Notes: generated by a model from the letters alone, not told the origin. Positions 35,022-44,675 are shown, counted from the stretch's first letter. The stretch is DNA of 64,000 nucleotides from Alphaproteobacteria bacterium (GCA_017467515.1 JAFUSU010000004.1:64621-128620); one strand, 5' to 3'. Program-made: numbers and translations.

Positions 35022-36785
35022 ATGGTTAAATTAAAAATTGATAATTTTGATGTTGAAGTAGAAGCCGGAACAAGCATTTTAGATGCCGCCAGAAAAGCTC
35101 AGATTAATATTCCTACGCTGTGTAAACATCCTGATGTTGATCCGAGCGCCGGTTGCGGCTTGTGTATTGTTAAGGTTGGCGGGCGTATTATGCGCTCTTG
35201 TTGCACGCCGGTTGCAGAAGGTATGGAAATTATTACTTCTGATGAGGATTTGAAAGACATCAGAAAGACGGTTTTAAAACTTATTCTGAGTAATCACCCG
35301 AATGATTGTCTGAACTGCTCAAGAAGCGGTCAGTGCGAATTACAGGATATGGCTTCTGAAATGGGTATTGATCAGAATGAAATCATTAAAATGTTGTCCC
35401 AAGAGCCTAAAGATGAAACTTCCGGAGCAATTGTTTTGGATCCGTCAAAATGTATTGTTTGCGGACGCTGTGTCAACATTTGCCAGAATGTTCAAAATGT
35501 TTGGGCGTTGAGTTATTTGCATCGTGGCTTTGTTACCAAAATCACCGGAGCAAATGATAAAAAATTGGCTGATTCGCCTTGTATCAGATGCGGACAATGT
35601 GCAGCACACTGTCCGACAGGGGCTATCACGGATTATGATAATACACAAAAAGTATCAGCTTTGTTAAATAACAAAGAAAATATCACGGTTGTGCAAATTG
35701 CTCCGGCTGTTCGTGTGGCTTTAGGTGAAGAATTCGGTTTTGAATTCGGATCTAATTTGACCGGCAAAATTTATGCGGCTTTGCGTCGTTTAGGCTTTGC
35801 AAAAGTGTTCGATACAAATTTCGGGGCTGACTTAACCATTATTGAGGAGGCTTCAGAATTTGTAAAACGTTTTACCGGTAACGATAATTTACCGATGTTT
35901 ACATCTTGCTGTCCGGCTTGGGTTGACTATTTGGAAAAATATTATCCTGAGAATATTCCGAATTTGTCGTCTTGCAAATCACCGCATCAGATGGTTGGTG
36001 CCATAGCTAAAACATATTGGGCAGAAAAGGCCGGAATTGATCCTGCAAAAGTTAAAGTTGTTTCCGTTATGCCATGTACCGCTAAAAAATGGGAAATCGG
36101 TCGTGATGACACAATGAATTCTTCAGGATATAAAGATGTTGATGAGGTTATTACCACGCGTGAATTAGCCAAGATGATAAAAGCGGCCGGAATTAACTTT
36201 AAGGCATTGAAAGAAGAAGAAGCCGATAATCCGTTAGGAGAATATTCCGGTGCAGCAACAATCTTCGGTGTCACCGGTGGTGTAATGACGGCAGCTTTAA
36301 GAACAGCTTATTACTATATTACCGGTAAAGAGCTGAAAACATTGAACTTTAAAGCAATTGAAGGGCTTGATGCCGTTAAAGTTGCCGAAGTGGAAATTAA
36401 AAAGATTAAAGTTCGTATTGCTGTCGTTAACGGTGTTGGTAATGTTGAACCGGTTATGGAAGCCATCAATAAGGCTAAAGCGGAAGGAACAGAATTACCG
36501 TTCCACTTTGTTGAAGTTATGGCTTGCCCCGGCGGCTGCATTGCCGGAGGTGGTCAGCCTCGTGTTATGGGGGCTACTTTTGAAAAACCGTGGGGTATTA
36601 ATGATGGTATTCGTAAACTTCGCTCACAAGGTTTAAATACAGAAGATGAGAAAGCAAAGAACCGTTTATCTCATAAAAATAAATCCATCAAAAAATTATA
36701 TGATGATTATTTAGGTGAGGCCGGTGGCGAAAAAGCACATCATCTGTTACATACAAAATATCAAAAAAGACCTTTATATAAATAG
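35022..36785 (+). CDS. hydA: [FeFe]-hydrogenase catalytic subunit
   Basis: A 587-residue catalytic subunit for reversible H2 formation from protons. Domains in order: plant-type [2Fe-2S] (CKHPDVDPSAGCGLC, then a further Cys), the His-Cys3 [4Fe-4S] segment HPNDCLNCSRSGQCELQ, two [4Fe-4S] sites CIVCGRCVNICQN and CIRCGQCAAHCP, and the H-cluster domain with all three signatures: TSCCPAW, MPCTAKKWE and EVMACPGGCIAGGGQP. Nothing catalytic is missing. It lies five bases after hydB. The maturases HydE, HydF and HydG are not in the window and must be elsewhere for activity. Confidence 0.96.
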   Translation: MVKLKIDNFDVEVEAGTSILDAARKAQINIPTLCKHPDVDPSAGCGLCIVKVGGRIMRSCCTPVAEGMEIITSDEDLKDIRKTVLKLILSNHPNDCLNCSRSGQCELQDMASEMGIDQNEIIKMLSQEPKDETSGAIVLDPSKCIVCGRCVNICQNVQNVWALSYLHRGFVTKITGANDKKLADSPCIRCGQCAAHCPTGAITDYDNTQKVSALLNNKENITVVQIAPAVRVALGEEFGFEFGSNLTGKIYAALRRLGFAKVFDTNFGADLTIIEEASEFVKRFTGNDNLPMFTSCCPAWVDYLEKYYPENIPNLSSCKSPHQMVGAIAKTYWAEKAGIDPAKVKVVSVMPCTAKKWEIGRDDTMNSSGYKDVDEVITTRELAKMIKAAGINFKALKEEEADNPLGEYSGAATIFGVTGGVMTAALRTAYYYITGKELKTLNFKAIEGLDAVKVAEVEIKKIKVRIAVVNGVGNVEPVMEAINKAKAEGTELPFHFVEVMACPGGCIAGGGQPRVMGATFEKPWGINDGIRKLRSQGLNTEDEKAKNRLSHKNKSIKKLYDDYLGEAGGEKAHHLLHTKYQKRPLYK

Positions 36786-36792
36786 AAATGAA

Positions 36793-36824
36793 AAATCCTC
36801 TCCCATAGCGGAGAGGATTTTTTA
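36793..36824 (+). terminator. Rho-independent terminator of hydCBA
   Basis: Eleven-base stem AAATCCTCTCC / GGAGAGGATTT with a CATAGC loop and T-run, eight bases after the hydA stop. Confidence 0.92.
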
Positions 36825-36946
36825 TATCCCTTGTTTGAAAATGTTGTTTTCTACGTATATTTTTTTCTTCTCATTCGGAATTGATACTTGCAAAATAAGA
36901 TATATTTTATTAGCATTATAATAGTCTTAAAACAGAGGAGGGTAAA

Positions 36947-37192
36947 ATGACAGACCAAATTGCAAACATTGGAATTTTGGTAAAAGATTTTAGCAAAGTA
37001 TCTGAAATCAATGCTATTCTTCATACATATTCAGATAACATTTTGAGCCGAAGCGGTATGCCGTATCGTGAAAAGAATGTTCGTTTAATTAATGTTACTT
37101 TGGAAAGTTCTCCGCAAATCGTTACGGAGCTGAATGCAAAACTTTCCGCAATCCAAGGTGTTAATTCTCAAATTATGATTTTTGAGTTATAA
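36947..37192 (+). CDS. TM1266-family [FeFe]-hydrogenase-associated regulator
   Basis: An 81-residue ACT/NikR-C-like protein. It follows the TM1266 pattern: NIGILVKDFSKVSEINAIL (first strand and helix), then R-x-G-M-P-Y-R-E and a VNSQIMIFEL closing strand. Proteins of this family, annotated as iron-only hydrogenase system regulators, sit beside [FeFe]-hydrogenase genes; their ligand is not known to me. A GAGGAGGG ribosome site precedes the ATG, and a TATAAT-like box lies about 30 bases upstream. It is separated from hydA by the terminator, so it is probably its own unit. Confidence 0.88.
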   Translation: MTDQIANIGILVKDFSKVSEINAILHTYSDNILSRSGMPYREKNVRLINVTLESSPQIVTELNAKLSAIQGVNSQIMIFEL

Positions 37193-37193
37193 T

Positions 37194-37931
37194 TTATTCT
37201 CTGGAAAGAGGATTAAATTGTATTAAATCTTTAACAACCTCACCGGCAATAATTAATCCGACAACGGGTGGAGTAAAAGCCGTTGAACCGGGAGTTTGCC
37301 GCTTTGAAGATTTTTCCGATTCGTCATCAGTCGGCTTCAAAGGAGTTAAAGGCGGCTCTTTTGAATAAACCACTTTAAGATTTTTAATTCCTCTTTTACG
37401 GAGTTCTTTGCGCATAACGTGGGCCAGAGGACAGACGGAGGTTTTGTATATATCAGCCACCTCAAAAGCGGCAGGGTTCACTTTATTGCCCGCACCCATT
37501 GCGGAAATGATTGGAATGCCGGCATTATTTGCTTCTACGATCAAACCTATCTTTCCCGCGACGGTATCAATGGCATCGACAACATAATCGAATTGGGTGA
37601 AATCAAATTCATTTTTGTTTTCCGGAAGATAAAAAGTTTTATAAGTAGTCACGTTGCAATCAGGGTTAATATCGGCAATGCGCTCTGCGGCAACATCAAC
37701 CTTAAATTGACCTATCGTTTTGTGTGTGGCAAATAACTGCCGGTTGAGGTTTGTCAGACAAATTGTATCATTATCAATTAAATCGAGATGTCCGATTCCT
37801 GATCGTGCCAACGCTTCAGCAACATAACTGCCAACGCCGCCGAGACCGAATACAGCCACACGGGAAGTTGCCAATTTTTTTAGGGCAGATTTTCCAAACA
37901 CCAGTTCACTTCGAGAAAATTGATTAAGCAT
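37194..37931 (-). CDS. tcdA: tRNA threonylcarbamoyladenosine dehydratase (TcdA/CsdL)
   Basis: A ThiF/E1-like enzyme that cyclises t6A to ct6A at position 37 of ANN-decoding tRNAs, using ATP. The 245-residue protein shows the adenylation domain: VFGLGGVGSYVAEALARSG (nucleotide loop), DLIDNDTICLTNLNRQ, then VVDAIDTVAGK and ISAMGAGNKVNP. The C-terminal part contains the VCPLAHVMRKELRKRG block characteristic of TcdA over ThiF and MoeB. Length matches the family. Convergent with the TM1266 gene, one base apart. Confidence 0.92.
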   Translation of the reverse strand: MLNQFSRSELVFGKSALKKLATSRVAVFGLGGVGSYVAEALARSGIGHLDLIDNDTICLTNLNRQLFATHKTIGQFKVDVAAERIADINPDCNVTTYKTFYLPENKNEFDFTQFDYVVDAIDTVAGKIGLIVEANNAGIPIISAMGAGNKVNPAAFEVADIYKTSVCPLAHVMRKELRKRGIKNLKVVYSKEPPLTPLKPTDDESEKSSKRQTPGSTAFTPPVVGLIIAGEVVKDLIQFNPLSRE

Positions 37932-37957
37932 AACCGTATCCTTTTATCCTTACAAAA

Positions 37958-38419
37958 TCAGCCCTCGATAATATCATCAATTTCAGATTTAACGGCTGAT
38001 GGGCTGTCAACATTATCAAAATAAACTTTGGACGTTCCTGTTCCGGAAAATTCAATTGTTCCGTAATCTAAAAGCCGTCCGAGAATGGTTTGCTTGATTT
38101 CAACGGATTCTATTTTATTATTTTTAAGCTCTTCCGTTCTGATACTGATAATACCGGTTTTATAGATAACCCGTTTATTTGTAATAACGCGCTCTGTTGT
38201 ATAAAGTTTTAAAAAGTTATATAGCGTCCACAGAATAAAGAAAGAAACGAGCGTAATGTAGATGATATTTTGCCACAAGTGTCCGTTAAACAAAAGAACA
38301 AGAAGTAAGAACAAAGCAATAAAAGTAAAAACACCGGTGACGATATAATTAATCCAATGAAGTTTAATTATTTTTTTGACTTCTTCGTTGGCTGATAAAT
38401 TTCTTGTAATGTAAGACAT
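37958..38419 (-). CDS. Two-pass membrane protein with a bacterial PH (bPH2/DUF304) domain
   Basis: A 153-residue protein. Two membrane segments (about 27-50 and 52-72) are followed by a PH-like domain (TTERVITNKRVIYKTG, then ELKNNKIESVEIKQT, ILGRLLDYGTIEFSG) at the cytoplasmic C-terminus. This is the usual layout of the YdbS/YdbT-type DUF304 family, of unknown cellular role. The ATG at 38419 has a GAGG box nine bases upstream; a TTG five codons earlier is less likely. Confidence 0.8.
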   Translation of the reverse strand: MSYITRNLSANEEVKKIIKLHWINYIVTGVFTFIALFLLLVLLFNGHLWQNIIYITLVSFFILWTLYNFLKLYTTERVITNKRVIYKTGIISIRTEELKNNKIESVEIKQTILGRLLDYGTIEFSGTGTSKVYFDNVDSPSAVKSEIDDIIEG

Positions 38420-38585
38420 CTGCCCTATCCTCAAAATGATTTTTTCTAAGGATATAGATTTAAAGAAAAAATATCAAGAAGATAAAAGGATTTTTAATGA
38501 ACAGTTCAATTAATCTTATCTTGTCTTTTCAGGTGAAAATAACTATCATAGCACGAACGACAATTTTATGGAAAAGTAAAATATT

Positions 38586-40205
38586 ATGATAAAGTCTAAA
38601 ATAAACATAAAATCACTGACATATACAACACTTCTCAGTGCATACTTTGCATATATCCTCAATATCAAATTCTGGACATTTTTATGGACCGGATCGGAAA
38701 TTAACGGTATTTTTGATGTGGCGGCGCTGGTTGGATTTTTAATTGTATTTTTTTCGATTTATTTTTGTTTCTTCAGTTTAATAGCCGTTCCATATATTGG
38801 CAAAATCATCATTGCCGTCTTACTGATTTGTTCGGCTGCGGCTGATTACAGCTCACAAAATCTGGGCATTGTCATCAATCCGGATATGATTCGTAATTTT
38901 GCAGAAACAACGGCACGCGAGGCTTCAGACTTTTTTACTCTTCCTTTTGTTTGTTATGTTATGCTTTTAGGTGTACTCCCTGCCATTTGTTTGTTTTGGA
39001 TAAAGGTTGAGTATTCTCCCCTTAAAAAAGAAATAAGAAACAGATTATTGTCTTGCGGAATGGTGCTTGCCCTATCGGCTCTGATTTTGCCGATTTTTTA
39101 CAAATCTTATATTTCATTCGGCCGTAATAATTATCAAATCAGATACTATATTAATACGTTTAATTATATCAGTGCGGTGGTGCGCTACCATAAGAAAAAT
39201 GCCAATAAAAACAGGTCTTTTGTTATTTTAGATAACAATCCGTATGTTTTATCAAGGACTTCAGGGCAACCGAGAGTTCTTGTTTTGATAGTCGGAGAAA
39301 CGGCGCGAGCAAATAATTTTTCTCTTTACGGCTATTCCAAAAAAACAAATCCTTTGCTGGAAAAACAAGATATTATTGCTTTTCAAAAGACAATATCCTG
39401 CGGCACATCAACGGCGGTTTCTTTGCCTTGTATGTTTTCTGTTACCGGTAAACGCAAGTTTGATATAACAGATGCCAAATATACACAAAATGTTTTGGAT
39501 ATTGTGCAGGCTGCCGGTGATCGGGTGATTTGGAAAGACAACGATGATGGTTGTAAAAATGTTTGTGTTCGTGCAGAGTACATCAATGCTCAAGCCGAGA
39601 ATAAACAACCATATTGCTTTAATGATTATTGCCACGATGATATTTTACTGGATAACTTGGAAGTCACTTTAGATGAGATAAAAAAGGACACATTGATTGT
39701 TTTGCATATGATGGGGAGCCACGGTCCTGCTTATTATAAGAGATATCCGGAAACGATGAATGTTTTTGGACCGGCTTGCAATACGGAAGATTTGCAAGAT
39801 TGTTCTCAAGAAGAAATTGTCAATGCATACGATAATACAATCTTATATACGGATTATATTATTTCTTCGGTAATTGATTTGCTAAAAACAAAAAACAACT
39901 TGCAAAGCAGTATGTTATATGTTTCAGATCACGGGGAATCTTTGGGCGAGCATAATATCTATCTGCATGGGCTTCCTGACAAAATTGCGCCAAAGGAACA
40001 AAAAGAAGTTCCTATGATTTTATGGTTGTCTGATAATGTAAAAAATAATATGAATATAGATATTTCTTGTCTGCGCCATAATGCAGAGAAAAACTCTTTT
40101 TCTCATGATAATTATGCGCATACCATTTTGGGGCTGTTAGAAGTACAAACCAAAACATATCAGAAAAATTTGGATATTCTGAATACCTGCATCAAAACAG
40201 AGTAA
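38586..40205 (+). CDS. eptA: EptA-family lipid A phosphoethanolamine transferase
   Basis: A 539-residue inner-membrane enzyme of the alkaline phosphatase superfamily that adds phosphoethanolamine to lipid A or core sugars. Five hydrophobic helices lie within residues about 10-185; the periplasmic catalytic domain begins with LVLIVGETARANNFSLYGY (metal Glu) and holds the nucleophile Thr in the SCGTSTAVSLPCMFS block. Further motifs are HMMGSHGPAYYKRYP, YVSDHGESLGEHNIYLHG (metal Asp-His) and a late His in SHDNYAHTILGLL. Multiple Cys pairs support disulfides. Length and motifs match EptA/MCR-type enzymes; the exact acceptor is unknown. It stands alone. Confidence 0.88.
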   Translation: MIKSKINIKSLTYTTLLSAYFAYILNIKFWTFLWTGSEINGIFDVAALVGFLIVFFSIYFCFFSLIAVPYIGKIIIAVLLICSAAADYSSQNLGIVINPDMIRNFAETTAREASDFFTLPFVCYVMLLGVLPAICLFWIKVEYSPLKKEIRNRLLSCGMVLALSALILPIFYKSYISFGRNNYQIRYYINTFNYISAVVRYHKKNANKNRSFVILDNNPYVLSRTSGQPRVLVLIVGETARANNFSLYGYSKKTNPLLEKQDIIAFQKTISCGTSTAVSLPCMFSVTGKRKFDITDAKYTQNVLDIVQAAGDRVIWKDNDDGCKNVCVRAEYINAQAENKQPYCFNDYCHDDILLDNLEVTLDEIKKDTLIVLHMMGSHGPAYYKRYPETMNVFGPACNTEDLQDCSQEEIVNAYDNTILYTDYIISSVIDLLKTKNNLQSSMLYVSDHGESLGEHNIYLHGLPDKIAPKEQKEVPMILWLSDNVKNNMNIDISCLRHNAEKNSFSHDNYAHTILGLLEVQTKTYQKNLDILNTCIKTE

Positions 40206-40345
40206 TTCTTTTGGCCTCAATAAAAAACAGAAGTTAATGTTCGCAAAAAATAAATACTTTTATGTTTGACTTGTAAGAGGTAATGGATTATTTTTTTTCT
40301 TACAGTTTGATATGCTCCGCGTTATAGGCGCTGACAGGGGGTATT

Positions 40346-42694
40346 GTGTTAAAAACATTTAAACAAATAACAAGCAAAGACAAATATAGTGCAGGCGGAA
40401 AAGCCTATTCTTTAGGACGGATGATTAAACACTTTTCCATACCGAACGGCTTTGTTATTTTGTCAGATACTTTTGATGTATTTCTTCAAGAAAATAAATT
40501 AAAAAATAAAATTAAGAAAATTATTGCCGGAGATGATGATTTTTTTAATAAATCAGGTAAGATAAAAGAATTAATAGTTTCAGCCCCTTTGAATCCAATA
40601 TTATCTAAAAAAATAATGCAATCTTTTGCACATTTACATTGTGCCTCTGTTGCTATTCGTTCTTCGGCTACTTGTGAAGATTCCGAAGATAAAGCGTGGG
40701 CAGGGCAATTGGATACTTTCTTAAATGTCAATGAAACAAAATTATTAGAAAAAATTAAACTTTGCTGGGCTTCTCTTTTTTCTGAACGAACTTTAGCTTA
40801 TGGCAGTAATATTCTTGATGAGGCATCAGTTGCCGTCGTTGTTCAGGAAATGGTATCGGCAGATGTTGCCGGTGTTGCTTTTTCGGTTAATCCTCTTACT
40901 AAAAATATCAATGAAATATTAGTTAATGCCGTTTATGGATTGGGAGAAACCATTGTATCCGGAGAAATTACACCAGACCAATATTTAATCCATAAAACAG
41001 GGCGTATTTTAAGCCAAACATGTGAATGCCAATCAAAAGGTCTGTACTCAAAAAAAGAAAATCTGATATGGCGTCGTATACCTCTAAGCAAGCAAAATAA
41101 ACAAAAATTATCACAAAAACAGATTTTGAAGCTCTGCGATATTGTTAAAAAAATTGAAAAATTTTATGGATTTCCCGTAGACATAGAATTTGCGATTAAA
41201 AATCAAAAAGTATATATTTTACAAGCAAGACCTATAACAACTCTCAATAATACACCCAAAGATTATCGCGTACCGAAGGTTTGGGAAAGACCGAGTATTC
41301 CTCTCTTTACACAAGATGGTTTTGAAGGGTTAATGGGGCAAACCAAACTGATAGAAAAATATTTCAAGTATCCGCATATTGCAGATGTAGATGTAGCGGC
41401 CTATGCCGAACAGCATTTATGCTATTCTCACAAGTTTACATTAGAAAGCCGTGATGCTTATTTTTGGGCATATAAACGGCAGGATTTTTCGGTGTTTTTC
41501 AAAATAGGAAAGATCTGTCGGCGCAATTTCCGTTTTTATCAAAAAATTTTTGCACGCTATGCTCAAAAAATTCCAACGCCAAAGGAATTAGAAAATATGC
41601 TTAATGCAGTATGTAAGCGTATGCATTTTGAAATGGTGTTCGTTGATATGCTTATGGATTTGTCGGATATTGTATCTGATGATTTATCAAATTTACTTCT
41701 AAAGAAAAAAATACCGGATATTACGGAAAAGATGCTTGTCCTATCCGCAAATGAAGATTTGACACGCGTTGAGGAAGAAAATCAATCAATGCAGACAATC
41801 CTTGAAATTGCTCGTAAAATTGAAAATTGGCAAAATAATGTCAAAGTTAAAGAATTGATAGAGGAACATTTGGAAAGATTTTCAGGTATGACTGTGCGTG
41901 CAATGCACGGTCAGTTTATGACGAAGGAAGAAGTAATTCATCGGTTACAGGAAGCCATACAGTCCCATAAAAGTTTCTTTACCAAAAACGTAGAAAATGA
42001 TAAGAAAACAGTACAAAGTATATTTAAACAATATCACTTTAATGTTTTTGAGAAAAATTTTGTTGCCTTTGTTAAAGAAGCAAATTTCTTACGCACACAT
42101 ATTTTAGATATGTATCATTGGCTTAGTCAGAATTTTATGATGATATTTGATAAAATTGGTCAACCCTATGGTTATAAAGGCTTTGATTTTCGCAATATGA
42201 TGCCTGATGAAATTATCAGTTGGTATTACGGAAAAAGTAAATTTAAGCTCAGACAGGACAATGAGTGGTTGTGGTATCGCTATGACGATGAGCGAAAAGT
42301 TGTTGATACCCCGCAAGATATTCAAAAAGCTTTGGATAAATTTATATTGCCCGATAAAAAAGCTGATGTTTCAGACTGTCAAGTTAAGGGAACAGTTGCT
42401 TATTCGGGGAGAGTACAAGGTCCGGCACGGATATTAAAAGATATAAGCGAAGTCACAAAAGTGTGCCGAGGTGATGTAATAATCTGTCCGATGACGTGGC
42501 CTTCTGTTATTATTGCTTTAGAAAAAGCGGTCGCGTTTGTAACGGATGAAGGCGGCATTTTATGTCATGCGGCTATTTTAGCACGAGAATTGAAGAAAGC
42601 GTGCGTTACAGGCACCAAAAATGCGACTGTTTTGTTTCATGACGGAGATATGGTTGAAGTTGATGGCGAAACAGGGATCGTTCGTAAAATTTAA
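40346..42694 (+). CDS. PEP synthase / rifampin phosphotransferase-like dikinase-type enzyme
   Basis: A 782-residue enzyme starting at a GTG behind a GGGGG box. Residues 1-310 are the PPDK/PEP-synthase ATP-grasp domain: GGKAYSLGRM, IRSSATCEDSE, AWAGQLDTFLNV, VVQEMVSADVAGVAFSVNP and YGLGETIVSGEITPD. A middle region of about 380 residues, rich in aromatic and basic residues, has no motif I recognise. The last 95 residues are the phosphohistidine swivel domain (DEGGILCHAAILARELKKACVTGT, with catalytic His). The PEP/pyruvate-binding barrel of true PEP synthase is missing. This ATP-grasp, middle, His arrangement is that of rifampin phosphotransferase-type kinases, which use ATP to phosphorylate a small molecule bound by the middle domain. 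The substrate here is unknown. Confidence 0.8.
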   Translation: MLKTFKQITSKDKYSAGGKAYSLGRMIKHFSIPNGFVILSDTFDVFLQENKLKNKIKKIIAGDDDFFNKSGKIKELIVSAPLNPILSKKIMQSFAHLHCASVAIRSSATCEDSEDKAWAGQLDTFLNVNETKLLEKIKLCWASLFSERTLAYGSNILDEASVAVVVQEMVSADVAGVAFSVNPLTKNINEILVNAVYGLGETIVSGEITPDQYLIHKTGRILSQTCECQSKGLYSKKENLIWRRIPLSKQNKQKLSQKQILKLCDIVKKIEKFYGFPVDIEFAIKNQKVYILQARPITTLNNTPKDYRVPKVWERPSIPLFTQDGFEGLMGQTKLIEKYFKYPHIADVDVAAYAEQHLCYSHKFTLESRDAYFWAYKRQDFSVFFKIGKICRRNFRFYQKIFARYAQKIPTPKELENMLNAVCKRMHFEMVFVDMLMDLSDIVSDDLSNLLLKKKIPDITEKMLVLSANEDLTRVEEENQSMQTILEIARKIENWQNNVKVKELIEEHLERFSGMTVRAMHGQFMTKEEVIHRLQEAIQSHKSFFTKNVENDKKTVQSIFKQYHFNVFEKNFVAFVKEANFLRTHILDMYHWLSQNFMMIFDKIGQPYGYKGFDFRNMMPDEIISWYYGKSKFKLRQDNEWLWYRYDDERKVVDTPQDIQKALDKFILPDKKADVSDCQVKGTVAYSGRVQGPARILKDISEVTKVCRGDVIICPMTWPSVIIALEKAVAFVTDEGGILCHAAILARELKKACVTGTKNATVLFHDGDMVEVDGETGIVRKI

Positions 42695-42697
42695 ATA

Positions 42698-43429
42698 TTA
42701 TCTTTGGCTTTGTGTTAAAGGATAATATCTATGTTTCTTTCGTTCGCCATTCTTTTTTCTGAGTTTTTTAAGCTGGTGCAGATGTTGACTTTTTATAGGG
42801 AGACGTTTTCTCAGCTGGCGAATAACGATGCTCCAGTTTTTCCCGCTGATAAATTCTATATTGGGGTGTTTTTTATCCAAAGTTTCCTGTACTGTTTTCT
42901 GTTGTTCCATGCCTGATGGTGTAAACCCGCAAATAACTTTGGTTTGAGGTGATAACTCTGCAATTTTTTCAGCTAACGCAACATCGCTGGACGTGTCACC
43001 TAACACTACGATAGTCCTTGGCTTATAGTTCATATCGATAATGCCGTCAGCATCTTTTGTCATAATATGGTTAATGCGGATATGGTTATCACGATAGGCC
43101 ATTTTTTGTAATGACACTTGTTCGGGATCATCGGCAACACTGCTTGCAACAACATTTACGCCATGCAGATCATGTAATAACCGAGCAACGGAAGGAATAA
43201 CTGTCCAACCATATTCAATACCCTTTTGAAACGGCTTTAATTTCTTATTTTGACATCCGCTCGGATCAAGTTCGATAGCCCCCAAAGGTGCCATTTTTTC
43301 AGGAATAAAAGGATCTTTAACATGGTTCTTATCCGGTCCTAATGCAAATAAAGTACCAGCAAAATCAACGACAACCAGAAATTTATCTTTCCGTAACCGA
43401 TTGACTTTATTTTGAATTTCTTGCCGCAT
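42698..43429 (-). CDS. HAD-superfamily protein, substrate unknown
   Basis: A 243-residue protein. The N-terminal strand VVVDFAGTLFALG fits HAD motif I (D-x-x-G-T) with the nucleophile Asp, and VVLGDTSSDVALAEKI fits motif IV (GDxxxD). Motif II Ser may be in VVASSVAD and motif III Lys in MTKDADG. The basic C-terminal tail (LRKKNGERKKHR) is unusual. It is convergent with the PEP-type enzyme, separated by a short inverted repeat (42,695-42,730). Confidence 0.7.
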   Translation of the reverse strand: MRQEIQNKVNRLRKDKFLVVVDFAGTLFALGPDKNHVKDPFIPEKMAPLGAIELDPSGCQNKKLKPFQKGIEYGWTVIPSVARLLHDLHGVNVVASSVADDPEQVSLQKMAYRDNHIRINHIMTKDADGIIDMNYKPRTIVVLGDTSSDVALAEKIAELSPQTKVICGFTPSGMEQQKTVQETLDKKHPNIEFISGKNWSIVIRQLRKRLPIKSQHLHQLKKLRKKNGERKKHRYYPLTQSQR

Positions 43430-43549
43430 AATATCCCTCCTGCATATATAATAGCATTTTTTGGGAGCAGAATCAAACAGAAAAATTATAAATTTTTTGA
43501 ATACCGAAAATATAAAAGCAGGTCGAAGAATTTCTGATTGCGAGCTAAT

Positions 43550-44500
43550 CTATTTCTGCTTTTCACAATAATAATCATCATCCCAATGTCTGTAGATTTC
43601 AGCAAGAATTGCACCGGAAATATTATGCCATACCGAAAAGATTGCACCTGGCACAGTTGCCATAGCAAGTGATGGGAAGGCTGTTCCGGCCAAACTCGTT
43701 GCTAATCCGGAGTTCTGCATACCAATTTCTATAGAAAAAGCTTTAATCTTTGCCGGTTTCATTTTTAGTATTTTACCGAATGTAAATCCGCATAAATAGC
43801 CCAAAAGATTATGCAACACAACAACACTCAATACAACAAATCCGCAAGTATAAATTTTCTCGGCATTATGTGCCACCACTGTCGCTATAATCATACAAAT
43901 AGCAACAACCGAAAGCACAGGCAGTAAATCCACCAGTTTTTGCGTGATCTTGTTAAAAAAGCGATTAAGGATAAAACCAAGTACAATCGGGACTAAAATC
44001 ACATTGATGATTGCTGCAAGCATATTTGTCATATTTACTTCTATCGTGGTGTTGAGCAAAAAGTATGTTACGAGTGGTGTCAGTATCGGTGCAAGCAAGG
44101 TATTAACACTGGTGATAGAAACCGAGAGAGCAATGTCGCCTTTGGCAAAATAAGTAATAACATTGCTTGCTGTTCCACCCGGACAGGTTCCGACCAAAAT
44201 CACGCCGGCGGTTAAGGCGGCATCAAGTCCGAATAAACGGCTCAAACCGAAAGCTAAGAGAGGCATAATTGTATATTGCGCGAAAACACCGCAAAGTATA
44301 TCTTTTGGACACTTAAATACCAAAACAAAACTTTCAGGCTTTAAGGTCAAGCCCATACCGAACATCACCACCATCAAAAGATAATTTATCCAAGAGGTCG
44401 AAATCCATAACGCACTTTGCGGCGCAAAAAGTGATACCAAAGCAATGACGGATATGATCAATGCCATATATTTAATAAAAAAGTCCTTGATTATTTTCAT
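43550..44500 (-). CDS. Bile acid:sodium symporter-family (BASS) transporter
   Basis: A 316-residue integral membrane protein with nine or ten predicted helices. Family signatures include VVMFGMGLTLKPE, FGLDAALTAGVILVGTCPGGTASNVITYFAKGD (the Gly-rich sodium-site crossing region), and IEIGMQNSGLATSLA near the end (E-x-G-x-Q-N). It resembles the bacterial YocS/YfeH branch, which carry pantoate or related organic anions in some species; the substrate here is unknown. It has its own upstream region of about 85 bases. Confidence 0.88.
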   Translation of the reverse strand: MKIIKDFFIKYMALIISVIALVSLFAPQSALWISTSWINYLLMVVMFGMGLTLKPESFVLVFKCPKDILCGVFAQYTIMPLLAFGLSRLFGLDAALTAGVILVGTCPGGTASNVITYFAKGDIALSVSITSVNTLLAPILTPLVTYFLLNTTIEVNMTNMLAAIINVILVPIVLGFILNRFFNKITQKLVDLLPVLSVVAICMIIATVVAHNAEKIYTCGFVVLSVVVLHNLLGYLCGFTFGKILKMKPAKIKAFSIEIGMQNSGLATSLAGTAFPSLAMATVPGAIFSVWHNISGAILAEIYRHWDDDYYCEKQK

Positions 44501-44582
44501 TTCTGTTCTCTTTTTTTAGTGCTTTTTACAATATACACACCAAACCTTAAATTTGAGTTTAGAAGAATAGCGAAATAAGAGG

Positions 44583-44675
44583 TTTGAACTGTGGCTGGGG
44601 TGAGTTCGCGGTTTTCGAGTTAAAATTTGGATTGTTTTTAACTTATGGGTGTCAAGAACCAGAGGTTGCCTTAAA
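44583..44675. repeat. Island repeat: tRNA-Gln 3'-end fragment plus associated sequence
   Basis: Positions 44,585-44,600 repeat the end of tRNA-Gln with the bases GGCTGGGGTG, followed by 35 bases (44,601-44,636) that match 46,394-46,430 at most positions. Further on, 44,650-44,668 carries a short direct repeat (core AAGAACCAGAGGTTG) found again at 47,095-47,112 and, with changes, at 47,718-47,732. The 44,501-44,762 interval holds no gene. Confidence 0.6.

Noticed and set aside
38440-38585. A riboswitch or leader upstream of the phosphoethanolamine transferase gene
   Set aside because: The 146-base gap is AT-rich with no stable structure or terminator that I could see.
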